DNA of 64,000 bases from Cheiracanthium punctorium (taxonomy: Eukaryota; Arthropoda; Arachnida; Araneae; Cheiracanthiidae): contig JAWZYV010000772.1 in assembly GCA_038373885.1 (NCBI GenBank), positions 310,001 through 374,000 on the forward strand, written 5' to 3'. Below are positions 48,401-51,899 of this stretch, in pieces. Under the pieces are notes generated by a model. It was not told the DNA's origin. It worked only from the letters and a program-made list of their open reading frames with translations, and did not search any database. A program made the translations under genes and the position numbers. The first letter of the stretch is position 1, and each line of letters opens with the position of its first letter.

Positions 48401-50612
48401 TTAGTTTCTGACCAGAAACCTTTCCTGAATGGTTATTTCCAGTTACAGGGAATCTTTTTATAATAGTACTCACTGCAGGTTGTGTAAAGCTGAATATTTA
48501 GCTAATTTGGTGCTGCAAAACATTATTTTGATTCTGCTGTATGATTTATTTGCATTTTGAAAGAGCAGTAGCTCCACCCTTCACTCCATGCTTCCGCTTA
48601 CCACAGACAACAATTGGGAATTGCTACATGCTGTTTCCTTCCTTTGACTCAGAATTTTACTCAAAACTTCTAGATTATTCTCATTCTTTCTAATCAATGA
48701 ACTTTATTGAAAAGCATTGGAATTAAAAATGGAAATTTCTCACAAACTTTTAATTCTTTTTTTGTTTTTTATATTGTGAAATTCATACAGTGTAGAATTA
48801 CATTTATTTGTGCATTTTAAAACATTTCAATTAGACCATATTTTTAAAATTTCAAAAACCTTAGTGAACGAACTTCATTCAATTTGACTATGTAGCTGTA
48901 GAAAGTTTAATAAATTTTTTATAAGCATTTGAATACTTGTAACTTACATATTTTGTTTTGCTCTCATAGGTAGCTGAAGCTATTGCTACATTCTTGGTGA
49001 GGAACAAATTTACATCAGCAACCTGTGATTTCCAACGGTAAACATTTTTGGTGCTTTTTCTAAATTGTTTTCAATCTTCACTTAAAAGAAAAATGCAGGG
49101 TTTTTTTATTTATTCATTCTATGCAATAACTCTAAGTATCTGAATACAGATTTATCTATATATAAATGAAGGCAAAAGTTTGAAAATAAAGTACCTCATT
49201 CCAGAAAGAAATACAACCCATTATTGCTGCATTGCAGGATGGCTAACTTTTTTGTACATAACAATTCTTTATTATTTTTTATCTTAAAAATGTGTTGCAA
49301 TTGACTGAGTGTCTGTGTTTTCTAAGAGGCATGTGTGAATCACTTACTCTGCGTACACACTTTATTTCAGTACAAAGTGTACTTTCATGTGCTATGCATA
49401 GGTAAAGACAAGTTGATCACCATCACATACCTGCCAACTGCTCCGGTTCTTCCAGAGCCACTCCATAAATATGTTACTGCTTCGTACATTCCGTACAACT
49501 AGATATTTTCTCCAGAAAGTAGCCAACATTGGAGTTGAACTTATAAAAAAAAAAAAAAAAAAAAGTAGAGAGAAATGCATGCAAAATCTGAAATAACATG
49601 TTAATTGTACGAGAAAAAAAAATCCATTGCTATATGGGTTTAAATGTAGAAGTGACTTCGATACTCATTATTTACTTTATATTAATTACATTGGTCTTTT
49701 TTTATGTTTGAATTAAATCCCAATTTTAAGGGTCTAGTGTAAATGTATCTTGATGCATTATTCAGTTAACTTTTAATTATTTTTATCACAAATAATTTAA
49801 GTTACAACCTTTCAAAAATTGCATCACAACCTGCTCCTGAAAGGCCTTACAAAACTCCAGAAATTCACCCAAGTTGCTCCTGATAAATGTTTATATATGT
49901 TGGCAGATATGCAATCAACTTGTTGACCACCCCTGCTTTATTGCAATAAATATATCATCAAAAATCTTAGAACAGTACAAAACATCAAACTCAAATGTTT
50001 TTGCTAATCCTTTTTCTTTTAATAACTATTTTAAACTTTATGAATTTCCATTTTCAGCCAGTGTCTTACAAACATACACACACACCTTCATTGAAATGTT
50101 TTCATGTAAAGTTTTTATTTTGTCCTCGAAAAAGGTGAAATATTTCCTTTTTACCATTGTAGACTTTTTTTTTTTTGTTGTTGTTGTTGTTTTTTGTAGA
50201 CAGTTAAAAAATAATCATGAAAAAGCACCTGCTTAGAAATTGCAAGAAAGAGGTTAGGGCTGAAACCCGCTTTTTGTTTAAAATATTTGCCAAGTCAGCT
50301 GTTTGCCTTTGTTCAAATAGGGTTTAAAAGGTTTAAATAAAAAATAATTGGGAAATGCTGACTGGCCACCTTTCTAACTATATTTTGGGACAGGCAACTA
50401 GTCAAATAACTGAGAATTGAAATCAAAATATAAGTCTATTCCCAAATTGTGTGTGCACAAAAAATGAGTAGGGGGAAAATATATATATATATATATTATG
50501 TATAATTTTTATTATTTGTAATTTATTAGTATTATTTATGTACTAATTATCTGTATTTGTTCAAGATTAATTTTTATTTCCTTTTCTTTTTAGGCCTTAC
50601 TGTGCTTGTTGA
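992..50612 (+). CDS. PPME1: Protein phosphatase methylesterase 1, whole gene (16 exons)
   Basis: PPME1 removes the methyl ester from the C-terminal leucine of the PP2A catalytic subunit and so controls assembly of PP2A holoenzymes in cytosol and nucleus. Joining 992-1014, 3734-3833, 6921-7013, 10020-10077, 22115-22166, 23656-23727, 26807-26892, 31432-31522, 33293-33358, 35076-35268, 37269-37332, 37539-37604, 42510-42554, 43013-43077, 48970-49037 and 50594-50612 gives 1,161 nt, 386 codons plus TGA, with every GT-AG phase compatible. Visible landmarks, numbered in that model, are HGGG at 59-62 (oxyanion loop), GHSMGG with Ser133, DVVEG with Asp158, and CGHAVHED with His349. Ser-Asp spacing (25) equals that of human PPME1. 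An acidic linker (about 215-278) replaces the variable acidic loop of the family. Without exon 1 the model starts at Met 3735 (378 aa). Identity of the gene is near certain; only the N-terminus is open. Confidence 0.96.
1015..3733 (+). other. PPME1 intron 1
   Basis: No coding signal. Holds a perfect 9-bp hairpin at 1255-1280, an inverted repeat at 1971-2019 (arms 1971-1985 and 2005-2019, one G-T mismatch) and several A and T runs. The rest is plain A+T-rich sequence. Confidence 0.6.
1255..1280. repeat. Perfect 9-bp hairpin with T loop
   Basis: GTTGGCGAC (1255-1263) is mirrored as GTCGCCAAC (1272-1280) around eight T, 240 bases inside intron 1. A further ggcgac follows at about 1303. G+C content contrasts with the surroundings. 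Confidence 0.7.
3734..3833 (+). CDS. PPME1: PPME1 exon 2
   Basis: The exon follows the acceptor ...ttttcag at 3733 and codes residues 9-41, including RRRDYTPVTW, which matches the conserved (R)RDF/YxPVxW segment before the hydrolase core. I place the donor at GT 3834 (AGT|GTATCC), because this gives phase 0 and joins Ser41 to Thr42 of exon 3. The other GT, two bases earlier at 3832, breaks the frame. Confidence 0.93.
3869..6852 (+). mobile_element. 2,984-bp TIR DNA transposon, degenerate
   Basis: Both ends carry TAGGGTGTCCCAA as terminal inverted repeats, and the inverted similarity extends some 50-60 bp inward to CGCATACCCTC. The element is bounded by a perfect 8-bp duplication ATGTACAT (3861-3868 and 6853-6860). 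Eight-base duplications and TAGGG ends suit hAT-type elements, but the family is not fixed. It fills nearly all of PPME1 intron 2 and carries a transposase-like pseudogene on the + strand. Confidence 0.85.
4690..6570 (+). pseudogene. Transposase-like pseudogene
   Basis: An open frame at 4690-5118 ends in a conserved-looking block (FITPKLVAALDRYQLSIRDS, then GALGLN and SSIQRIR). Coding-like segments go on in shifted frames with stops, for example ERLPIV near 5205, DEIAILTLFDGDVDEETKF near 6010 and NDTAERAVKMMQDFYGL near 6415. I recognise the style of a large, poorly named transposase-like family common in arthropod and cnidarian genomes, but I cannot assign the superfamily. Several frameshifts and stops make it inactive. 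Confidence 0.6.
6921..7013 (+). CDS. PPME1: PPME1 exon 3 (oxyanion loop)
   Basis: Thirty-one codons, phase 0 at both ends, code residues 42-72. They contain TFRVY, the hydrophobic strand GPLLFLLHGGG and GLSW. The HGGG turn supplies backbone amides to the oxyanion hole in alpha/beta hydrolases. The donor is TCG|GTAATA. The exon begins only 61 bases after the right target duplication of the transposon that fills intron 2. Confidence 0.96.
7376..8335. mobile_element. Pogo/Tc1-like MITE A
   Basis: Left end CAGTAGAGTGGCAATTAATT follows TA (7374-7375). An inverted match CCAGATAATTGGCACTCTA ends at 8335, abutting the left end of a second element. No transposase frame is seen inside. The TA flank and CAGT end fit the Tc1/mariner/pogo group. 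Confidence 0.55.
8336..8819. mobile_element. Pogo-like MITE B abutting MITE A
   Basis: CAGTGTGGCGACACTT at 8336 follows TA. The right end, GGCACTCTACTG, stops at 8819 before TA (8820-8821). The ends agree only partly, with related inner segments (fewer than 60 bp) rich in ccccctaaa. The element includes a C13 run near 8406 and a G8 run near 8571. Its right terminus resembles the termini of MITE A. Confidence 0.45.
8820..10019 (+). other. Rest of PPME1 intron 3
   Basis: Apart from the 9414-9524 inverted repeat there is an AC microsatellite at about 8842, a G14 run near 9213 and a G-rich patch near 9600. No coding signal. Confidence 0.5.
9414..9524. repeat. 111-bp inverted repeat
   Basis: AAATCAGTCAAAACCG at 9414-9429 is mirrored by CGGTTTTTGACTGATTT at 9508-9524 with one extra T. 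Related ccgxxttaact motifs lie inside. Looks like a small foldback MITE; no clear target duplication seen. Confidence 0.6.
10020..10077 (+). CDS. PPME1: PPME1 exon 4
   Basis: Acceptor ttctag ends at 10019. The exon codes residues 73-91 and the first base of Gly92, reading TNISQLIECQIAALDCRGHG. The ALDxRxHG motif is typical of this hydrolase family. It is followed by the longest intron of the gene, 12 kb. Confidence 0.95.
10653..10849. mobile_element. 197-bp foldback with 13-bp target duplication
   Basis: Flanked by a perfect 13-bp direct duplication, TGTGTATTAGATA (10640-10652 and 10850-10862). Inside, two arms of roughly 90 bp are inverted: cagccacttcacatggcc on the left against ggccatggaaagtggctg on the right, extending outward to the aaaaacgtcattcatt and aatgaaagatgttttt segments. 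The long duplication with no fixed length class argues for target-primed integration. Arms contain a degenerate form of the motif that forms hammerhead cores in the element at 14143. Confidence 0.7.
10863..13000 (+). other. Intron 4, stretch without recognised features
   Basis: Short open frames near 11037-11277 and 11429-11710 show no family resemblance and are poor in coding character. Otherwise A+T-rich unique-looking sequence. Confidence 0.4.
13185..13454 (+). pseudogene. Penelope-like element, GIY-YIG-type C-terminal fragment
   Basis: The 89-codon frame has HPFTIDFDNVKKIANFKNKS followed by YSLKRETIEIINDITEIN. The pattern (H)xIDFDNVKxIA..-N-Y.KR..E...I is that of the C-terminal part of the GIY-YIG endonuclease of Penelope-like retroelements. 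There is no reverse transcriptase upstream that I can see, so this is a 5'-truncated copy. A hammerhead-like motif follows 38 bases downstream, where Penelope elements often have one. Confidence 0.6.
13493..13527 (+). ncRNA. Hammerhead-ribozyme-like motif 1
   Basis: CTGAGGA (13493-13499; fits CUGANGA), a 4-bp stem II (GGCC with GGCT) around an atgtgtgt loop, then GAAA (13517-13520) and GTGTTA. Lies just 3' of the Penelope-like coding fragment. The cleavage-site strand and stem I were not established, so activity is unproved. Confidence 0.4.
14206..14237 (-). ncRNA. Hammerhead-ribozyme-like motif 3 (minus strand)
   Basis: Reading the minus strand: CTGATGA (14237-14231), a stem II of GACC with GGTC extended by weaker pairs, then GAAA (14209-14206) followed by TGATCGTT. 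The core is intact, as in motif 2. The two remaining plus-strand units have mutated cores (CTGACGA at 14372; CTAACAA in the last unit). Confidence 0.45.
14288..14327 (+). ncRNA. Hammerhead-ribozyme-like motif 2
   Basis: CTGATGA at 14288-14294, a 7-bp stem II (GGCCGAA 14296-14302 with TTCGGTC 14309-14315, one G-T pair, loop TGACT... ), GAAA at 14316-14319, then CGATCGTT, which can form a two-pair stem III (AC/GT around GATC) ending in the cleavage triplet GTT. All conserved core bases are present. Stem I pairing between the bases after GTT and those before CTGATGA is poor in this copy. Confidence 0.5.
15446..15777 (-). pseudogene. Unrecognised coding remnant in the spacer of the inverted repeat
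   Basis: The minus strand has a frame of about 110 codons with a single TGA. It contains IELNFYYVVEYEKLFKSGRA, SEQNEIAIMKYLHALSGSDS, and after the stop DRIFFGPIEF and TPFIISHVKS, ending at TAA (15448-15446). Composition and length make chance unlikely in DNA this A+T-rich. I do not recognise the family. Its place between two long inverted arms suggests it belonged to the element that the arms delimit. Confidence 0.5.
16368..17763. mobile_element. 1.4-kb TA-flanked element with 25-bp perfect TIRs
   Basis: The 25 bases at 16366-16390 (starting TACCGTAATTTATGG) are exactly reversed and complemented at 17741-17765. TA at both outer edges fits a Tc1/mariner/pogo-type insertion. No intact transposase is visible; inside are a C10-A12 patch near 16935, a G15 run (17211-17225) and an AC microsatellite near 17664. 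Confidence 0.75.
17871..17918. repeat. Long T-rich homopolymer tract (example of many)
   Basis: Forty-eight bases, all T except three C. Similar T tracts: 25661-25682, 39460-39487, 53329-53351, 57157-57191, 62426-62450. Poly-G/C tracts of 13-17 bases: 9213, 17211-17225, 32392-32408. Confidence 0.9.
18100..18260. mobile_element. hAT-like terminal fragments
   Basis: On the minus strand, CAGTGGCGGCTCGTGACC begins at about 18245, and a related CTGTGGCGGATCGTTACCC begins at about 18162. The first is the same terminus as at 62695, where it begins a hAT element. The two look like fused ends of related hAT copies. The frame that continues to 18396 (EGKDRLAKTLKLLEENEKAQ...) is charged and unrecognised. 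Confidence 0.4.
19430..20715. repeat. Right arm of the large inverted repeat
   Basis: Partner of 13564-15320, and uninterrupted: it keeps the site in which the left arm received its 444-bp insert (ccaaacat.gt.cttaatgctaattt region near 20195-20215, minus strand). Inner part holds two to three units of the 150-bp satellite in the minus orientation (about 19560-19930). Confidence 0.85.
20911..21925 (+). repeat. 546-bp tandem duplication
   Basis: The stretch starting agctttggtatttgct at 20921 recurs as agctttggtatttgct at 21467 and stays alignable to gctccaaggaac near 21910, with many substitutions and small gaps. Two head-to-tail copies, period about 546. No coding signal. Confidence 0.75.
22115..22166 (+). 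CDS. PPME1: PPME1 exon 5
   Basis: It follows a strong pyrimidine tract (tcttttctttag). Gly92 is completed, then 16 codons read ETYCADDEDLSAERLS, matching the conserved (N/D)PEDLSAE segment of animal PPME1. It ends in phase 2 with AG of Ser109. Confidence 0.94.
22167..23655 (+). other. PPME1 intron 5
   Basis: Plain A+T-rich intron. I see no element ends, RNA gene or coding signal in it. Confidence 0.6.
23656..23727 (+). CDS. PPME1: PPME1 exon 6 (start of nucleophile elbow)
   Basis: Codes Asp110 to His132 (DVGEVFKALYGDEDQPSVVL and IGH) and the first two bases of the catalytic serine codon. The Ser133 codon is AG|T, cut by intron 6. Donor ATAG|GTAATT is strong. Confidence 0.96.
23728..26806 (+). 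other. PPME1 intron 6
   Basis: Mostly unremarkable. Contains an inverted repeat at 25026-25186 (agaataatggacaatatcg against cgatattgtccattct, about 160 bp apart, possibly a small MITE), a T22 run near 25661, and faint direct similarity between about 24740-24980 and 25320-26060 (aatataaattaggaga in both; atttacgtcattttgatgt against acattttgatgt). No coding signal. Confidence 0.5.
26807..26892 (+). CDS. PPME1: PPME1 exon 7 (GxSxG end and catalytic Asp)
   Basis: Completes Ser133 and continues MGGAIAVHAVYRNLIPTVIG, then LVVIDVVEG. The Ser-Met-Gly-Gly turn and Asp158 in DVVEG are two members of the catalytic triad. A phase-1 donor, GAAG|GTAAAG, ends it. Confidence 0.97.
27050..29073. mobile_element. 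hAT transposon, internally deleted, 2,024 bp
   Basis: Ends CAGCGCTGGGAA and TTCCCAGCCCTG form TIRs; the subterminal DNA is rich in gtagt/actac repeats on both sides (ctacaactacagctac; gtagtttgctacttgtagt). A perfect 8-bp duplication ACAAGGTG flanks it (27042-27049, 29074-29081). All are hAT hallmarks. The transposase remnant inside reads on the minus strand. Confidence 0.93.
28030..28640 (-). pseudogene. hAT transposase, C-terminal remnant
   Basis: A 176-codon minus-strand frame (28640-28110) has TPTIRQLLRILKSC, NPLVQAVISGVENRFSHLL and ACFHPRFKLFWIEEERKAEL, the late part of the hAT RNase-H-like region. One base out of frame, 28098-28040 codes LSSSVSVERLFSVAS, the hAT dimerisation motif. The BED finger and the first two acidic catalytic regions are missing, so it is truncated and frameshifted. 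Confidence 0.85.
29717..29787 (+). tRNA. tRNA-Glu(CTC)-like gene or pseudogene
   Basis: Seventy-one bases can be read as a cloverleaf: acceptor TCCTATT against AGAAGGA (one mismatch), D arm GGGCTAGTGGTTAGGAT, anticodon stem CTTTA/TGAGG with loop CTCTCGC (anticodon CTC), T arm CAGGGTTCAATCCCGG. A box (TGGGCTAGTGG) and B box (GGTTCAATCC) are good. A mismatch in the T stem and one in the acceptor stem suggest a decayed or tRNA-derived copy. It lies in intron 7 of PPME1, same strand. Confidence 0.5.
29792..29812 (+). pseudogene. tRNA-Gln 5' fragment
   Basis: Five bases after the tRNA-Glu-like unit comes GGTTCCATGGTGTAATGGT, the typical first part of an animal tRNA-Gln (acceptor strand, D stem and A box). 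After caag the similarity stops, with no anticodon or T arm. A truncated second tRNA unit. Confidence 0.55.
29872..30415. repeat. Large inverted repeat in intron 7
   Basis: Arms of about 240 bp, left 29872-30120 and right 30190-30415. Matches include tttttaaaagtaaaagctttt on the left against aaaagcttttacttttaaaa on the right, and aatgaatgaaagtttcaaaa against tttgaaactttcattcatt. Spacer about 70 bp. No coding content; resembles a foldback MITE. Confidence 0.75.
31105..31136. repeat. Perfect 14-bp hairpin
   Basis: GTATTTGTCAAACT (31105-31118) and AGTTTGACAAATAC (31123-31136) pair across a 4-base gtaa loop, about 300 bases before exon 8. Confidence 0.8.
31432..31522 (+). CDS. PPME1: PPME1 exon 8
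   Basis: Codes residues 162-191 (GTALDALQSMQSFLRSRPP, then SFSSLQTAIEW) and two bases of Cys192. Closely matches the family's TAMDAL..MQ.FLR.RP segment, part of the lid over the active site that orders when PP2A is bound. Confidence 0.96.
31523..33292 (+). other. PPME1 intron 8
   Basis: Holds a 149-codon frame at 31839-32288 in less A+T-rich DNA than its surroundings; I recognise no family, and it has no flanking element ends. Also a G17 run (32392-32408) and several T runs. A possible remnant of an old insert, otherwise plain. Confidence 0.4.
33293..33358 (+). CDS. PPME1: PPME1 exon 9
   Basis: Completes Cys192 and codes VRSGQVRNVESAKVSMPGQL K. Donor chosen at GT 33359 (AAAAA|GTATGA), since its phase 2 end joins exon 10 as Asn-Ser-Val-Thr and aligns with the family's GQ(V/L)K. 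A GT further on (33381) would throw exon 10 out of frame. The acceptor is poor: a run of about 15 A lies just before only eight mostly pyrimidine bases. Confidence 0.93.
33359..35075 (+). other. PPME1 intron 9
   Basis: A+T-rich with a TTTA microsatellite near 34316-34337. No coding or element signal seen. Confidence 0.5.
35076..35268 (+). CDS. PPME1: PPME1 exon 10 (acidic linker)
   Basis: The longest exon, 64 codons, residues 215-278. It holds ILEEVEEDEDH and many Pro, Asp and Gln residues, with no predicted fold visible to me. In the family this is the unconserved, flexible acidic insert between the lid and the C-terminal half. It ends in phase 0 (VPTVP) before GTTAGT. Confidence 0.92.
35269..37268 (+). 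other. PPME1 intron 10
   Basis: Near 36051 a single transposon-like terminus, cagggtgtccaccggtg, occurs without a clear partner. Otherwise plain A+T-rich sequence, including (ta)-rich DNA around 36540-36620. Confidence 0.45.
37269..37332 (+). CDS. PPME1: PPME1 exon 11
   Basis: Twenty-one codons and one base, residues 279-299: PSQSPKYVWRIELSKTEKFW T. The YxWRIEL.KTE.(F/Y)W segment is a PPME1 hallmark. The next intron is only 206 bp, the shortest of the gene, and is filled by a T21 run and flanking A+T. Confidence 0.96.
37539..37604 (+). CDS. PPME1: PPME1 exon 12
   Basis: Completes Gly300 and codes WFEDLSNMFLSTSVPKLLLL A, a conserved helix plus the beta strand that precedes the VDRLDKDL loop. 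Acceptor acatttag, donor CTG|GTAAGA. Confidence 0.96.
38279..38835 (+). pseudogene. BED-finger hAT transposase remnant
   Basis: The frame 38279-38446 codes LPLCLICEMIFSDDYRKTSK and IKDHMERLHP, a C-x2-C...H-x4/5-H BED-type zinc finger. Further on, shifted frames give LETSYVSLLLVKAGYQRTTG (about 38555) and IDEMAEYTEKSLISELQESK with FYVQLDEST (about 38720-38815), which match the ZBED5/SCAND3-like hAT transposases in the same order. Stops and frameshifts interrupt it. Candidate element ends are cagtggcctccaggtgg (about 37894) and ggaacccctg (about 39056). Confidence 0.75.
39217..39925. mobile_element. hAT-like non-autonomous element
   Basis: TAGGGATGCACTGAATACC at 39217 is inverted at the right as ccaaaaattcggtgcat (about 39905-39922). 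A second inverted pair, accaaatattcggtt and aaccgaatattcggtt, lies inside. The ends resemble the TAGRGATGCACCGAAT termini of known hAT families. The final tcccta is lost on the right and I see no target duplication. Holds a T28 run. Confidence 0.5.
40370..41659 (+). mobile_element. mariner element, 1,290 bp
   Basis: Inserted at TA in a satellite unit: cctgagTA at 40368-40369 continues after 41660-41661 as TActgtaggct. TIRs are TGTAGGTTGC-TTTTTATG (left) and CGAGGGTTGCCTTTTAAG (right end read inward), about 28 bp with mismatches. Length is typical for mariner. Coding capacity is broken (next entry). Confidence 0.9.
40542..41592 (+). pseudogene. mariner transposase pseudogene
   Basis: From ATG 40542 one frame runs to TAG 40979, with two TGA where Trp is expected. 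It carries the HTH region and SRWIPHNLTEAQK, a mariner signature. Frameshifts follow. The first catalytic Asp region reads TGNKTW, so Asp is Asn. HHDNASSH (Asp codon 41294-41296) and SPDLSPNDFFLF (to 41400+) keep the second and third Asp of DD34D. The C-terminal frame ends at 41592. Not functional. Confidence 0.92.
42510..42554 (+). CDS. PPME1: PPME1 exon 13
   Basis: A 45-nt exon coding residues 322-336: (G)VDRLDKDLTIGQMQ(G). The sequence is nearly invariant in animals. Both ends are phase 1. It follows the 4.9-kb intron that carries the mariner and satellite. Confidence 0.97.
42555..43012 (+). other. PPME1 intron 13
   Basis: 458 bp, T-rich, nothing else seen. Confidence 0.6.
43013..43077 (+). 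CDS. PPME1: PPME1 exon 14 (catalytic His)
   Basis: Codes residues 337-358: (G)KFQMQVLPQCGHAVHEDDPE K. His349 in CGHAVHED completes the Ser-Asp-His triad. Acceptor tctctttag, donor AAG|GTAAAT, phase 0. Confidence 0.97.
43078..46580 (+). other. Proximal part of PPME1 intron 14
   Basis: No recognised element. Has an (AT)n tract at about 45083-45107, a T run near 44771, a G9 run near 44717 and a T14 run near 45303. The short open frames near 43668-43878, 43939-44172 and 45739-45933 show no family resemblance. Confidence 0.45.
46600..47205 (-). pseudogene. Tc1-like transposase, N-terminal fragment
   Basis: Minus-strand frame from 47100 reads MPNNLSVRQHLDDFTQGCII, GKIEEGQSVTSVATEFGIAH and SIVSRL, the first helix-turn-helix of a Tc1-like transposase. 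Past a stop and in shifted frames come NHTRENRYIALQARRNRWQT and FTMAKRLHSGGLFA, the second helix-turn-helix. The catalytic domain is missing. A Tc1-type end, CACTAGTGTGCAAAAATTAA on the minus strand, lies at about 47199. Confidence 0.8.
47357..48875 (-). mobile_element. Tc1-like element, about 1.5 kb, degenerate
   Basis: AAGTTCGTTCAC (47357-47368) and GTGAACGAACTT (48864-48875) are perfect inverted ends, TA preceding the left one. On the minus strand inside, in order: STIIKRFPVTGN and DREVHLFCQHIHKNRQ (helix-turn-helix region, about 48460-48350), QQDNARPHIAKI (second catalytic Asp, about 47865), SPDLSPIENI and KLKRK (third catalytic residue region, about 47780). Stops and frameshifts separate these. 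Confidence 0.85.
48970..49037 (+). CDS. PPME1: PPME1 exon 15
   Basis: Residues 359-380 (VAEAIATFLVRNKFTSATCD, FQ) and two bases of Arg381. VAEA.ATFL.R..F is the conserved C-terminal helix of the fold. Acceptor ctctcatag, donor ACG|GTAAAC. Confidence 0.95.
49038..50593 (+). other. PPME1 intron 15
   Basis: A20 and T9 runs, a TTG microsatellite near 50176 and an (AT)n tract near 50478. No coding signal. Confidence 0.5.
50594..50612 (+). CDS. PPME1: PPME1 exon 16, terminal coding exon
   Basis: After a strong acceptor (ttctttttag), the exon completes Arg381 and codes PYCAC before TGA at 50610-50612. Animal PPME1 proteins end in a short Cys-containing tail at this point, so the stop fits. The 3' UTR follows directly. 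Confidence 0.9.
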
Positions 50613-51120
50613 TTATTTTGGCATAGATACTGTCACTTAAAGGTCACACATCCAAAATTATTGCTTATGTGATACCTCCTATAGTGAAAAATAATTTTTT
50701 AACTATTTTCCACAAAAGTATTGTAGATTTCAAAATGTTCCAGTTCTGGGAGAAAGGCTGTATAAAATTGAAACATCTCAATGTCTGGTTGCAACTTCCA
50801 TTCTCCTCATTTTGTATGAATTATCTAATGCGCTTGAAATGCATTTTGAGAAAATATGCTATGAATTTTCATAGGTTATTTCTACTATTATTGTTTATTG
50901 CATTTTTTAAATACATTTGTGTATTTTATTTCTACTAGCAGCATATATTGATTTGTTGAATGATTTTAACTTAAAACAAAGAATTTCTTAAAAAGTTTAA
51001 ACTTATTAAAATCTGTATTTGATTCAGACCATGCAGCATAACTAATATTTGCACATAACTTTTAAGTTGTGTATGCTCCATAATGTAGATATTTAATAAA
51101 ATACATTTAATATTATGAAA
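50613..51120 (+). other. PPME1: PPME1 3' UTR (proximal)
   Basis: A+T-rich and without coding signal; the reading frame seen at 50669-50938 is hydrophobic low-complexity and matches nothing I know. The first clear AATAAA hexamer after the stop is at 51095-51100. More distal polyadenylation is possible, since AATAAA is frequent downstream in this A+T-rich DNA. Confidence 0.5.
51095..51100 (+). terminator. Candidate polyadenylation signal
   Basis: AATAAA about 480 bases after the PPME1 stop, with a G/T-rich stretch (tgtttgtgtatatt) near 51205. In DNA this rich in A+T the hexamer is common by chance, so the site is only the nearest candidate. Confidence 0.35.
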
Positions 51121-51719
51121 GGTAACACAATCAAAGGGGCTATACTTGGATTTGTGTAATTTTTTTTTCAAAATTAAATTTGAATTAAAATAATTGAAAA
51201 TAGATGTTTGTGTATATTAGAGGTGGCCAACTCTGACTGCACGATATGCCTCTTCAAATCTTAACTTGTTTACTCCTGGTATTTCAAAGAAGCAATGATG
51301 AGTATTCTTCTGTTTCCAGTTGTTACTTCTTTGTTTTCAGTGTCATCCTTGGGCATTCACTGACAAATGCAGAGAAACAACTTTAGTCACAAAATGGAAT
51401 CTGTACTGTTGCAGGTAAGGAAGAAAATGAACAGCTAAAACTCTTTTTATGATCAAAAGTTATGCATTTGTTTTATGTTTTCAATGAAATATAAGGAAAA
51501 TAACAATTTTATTTAGCAGAAAATCAAAATTAGAATAGTATAAAATGGTATAAGTAGTATAAAACTTGTTATAATTTTTTTAGGGTATAAAAATAAGTTG
51601 CTGAAAATTTTTAAACATTTCACTGTAACATTAAAATTAGAGCTGTTTAGTTTTCGATAATTTGGGAATTCTCTTTATAATAAAATGATTATTTACTCTC
51701 TTTTATTTATTTATTTAAA

Positions 51720-51893
51720 CAGTCAAATCCCATTTAATGAAATCCAAGGAATCAGAGAAATCATTTTGCTCTAGCGAAAATTCTTTATGCTCATATTGTA
51801 TTTTCATATTGTAATTTAATTTGAGGATTACCAAAGTCTTTGCTATAGCAAGATTTTCACTGTAACGGACTTCACTAAAATGGGATTCAACTG
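51720..51893. mobile_element. 174-bp pogo-like MITE
   Basis: CAGTCAAATCCCATTTAATG on the left is inverted at the right, where the minus strand reads CAGTTGAATCCCATTTTAGT. TA follows the right end; the left flank is aa. The CAGT.GAA.CCC terminus is typical of pogo/Tigger-type elements. Confidence 0.7.
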
Positions 51894-51899
51894 TATTCT

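Noticed and set aside
50669..50938. 89-codon frame after the PPME1 stop
   Set aside because: Lies in the 3' UTR, is low-complexity hydrophobic and resembles nothing.
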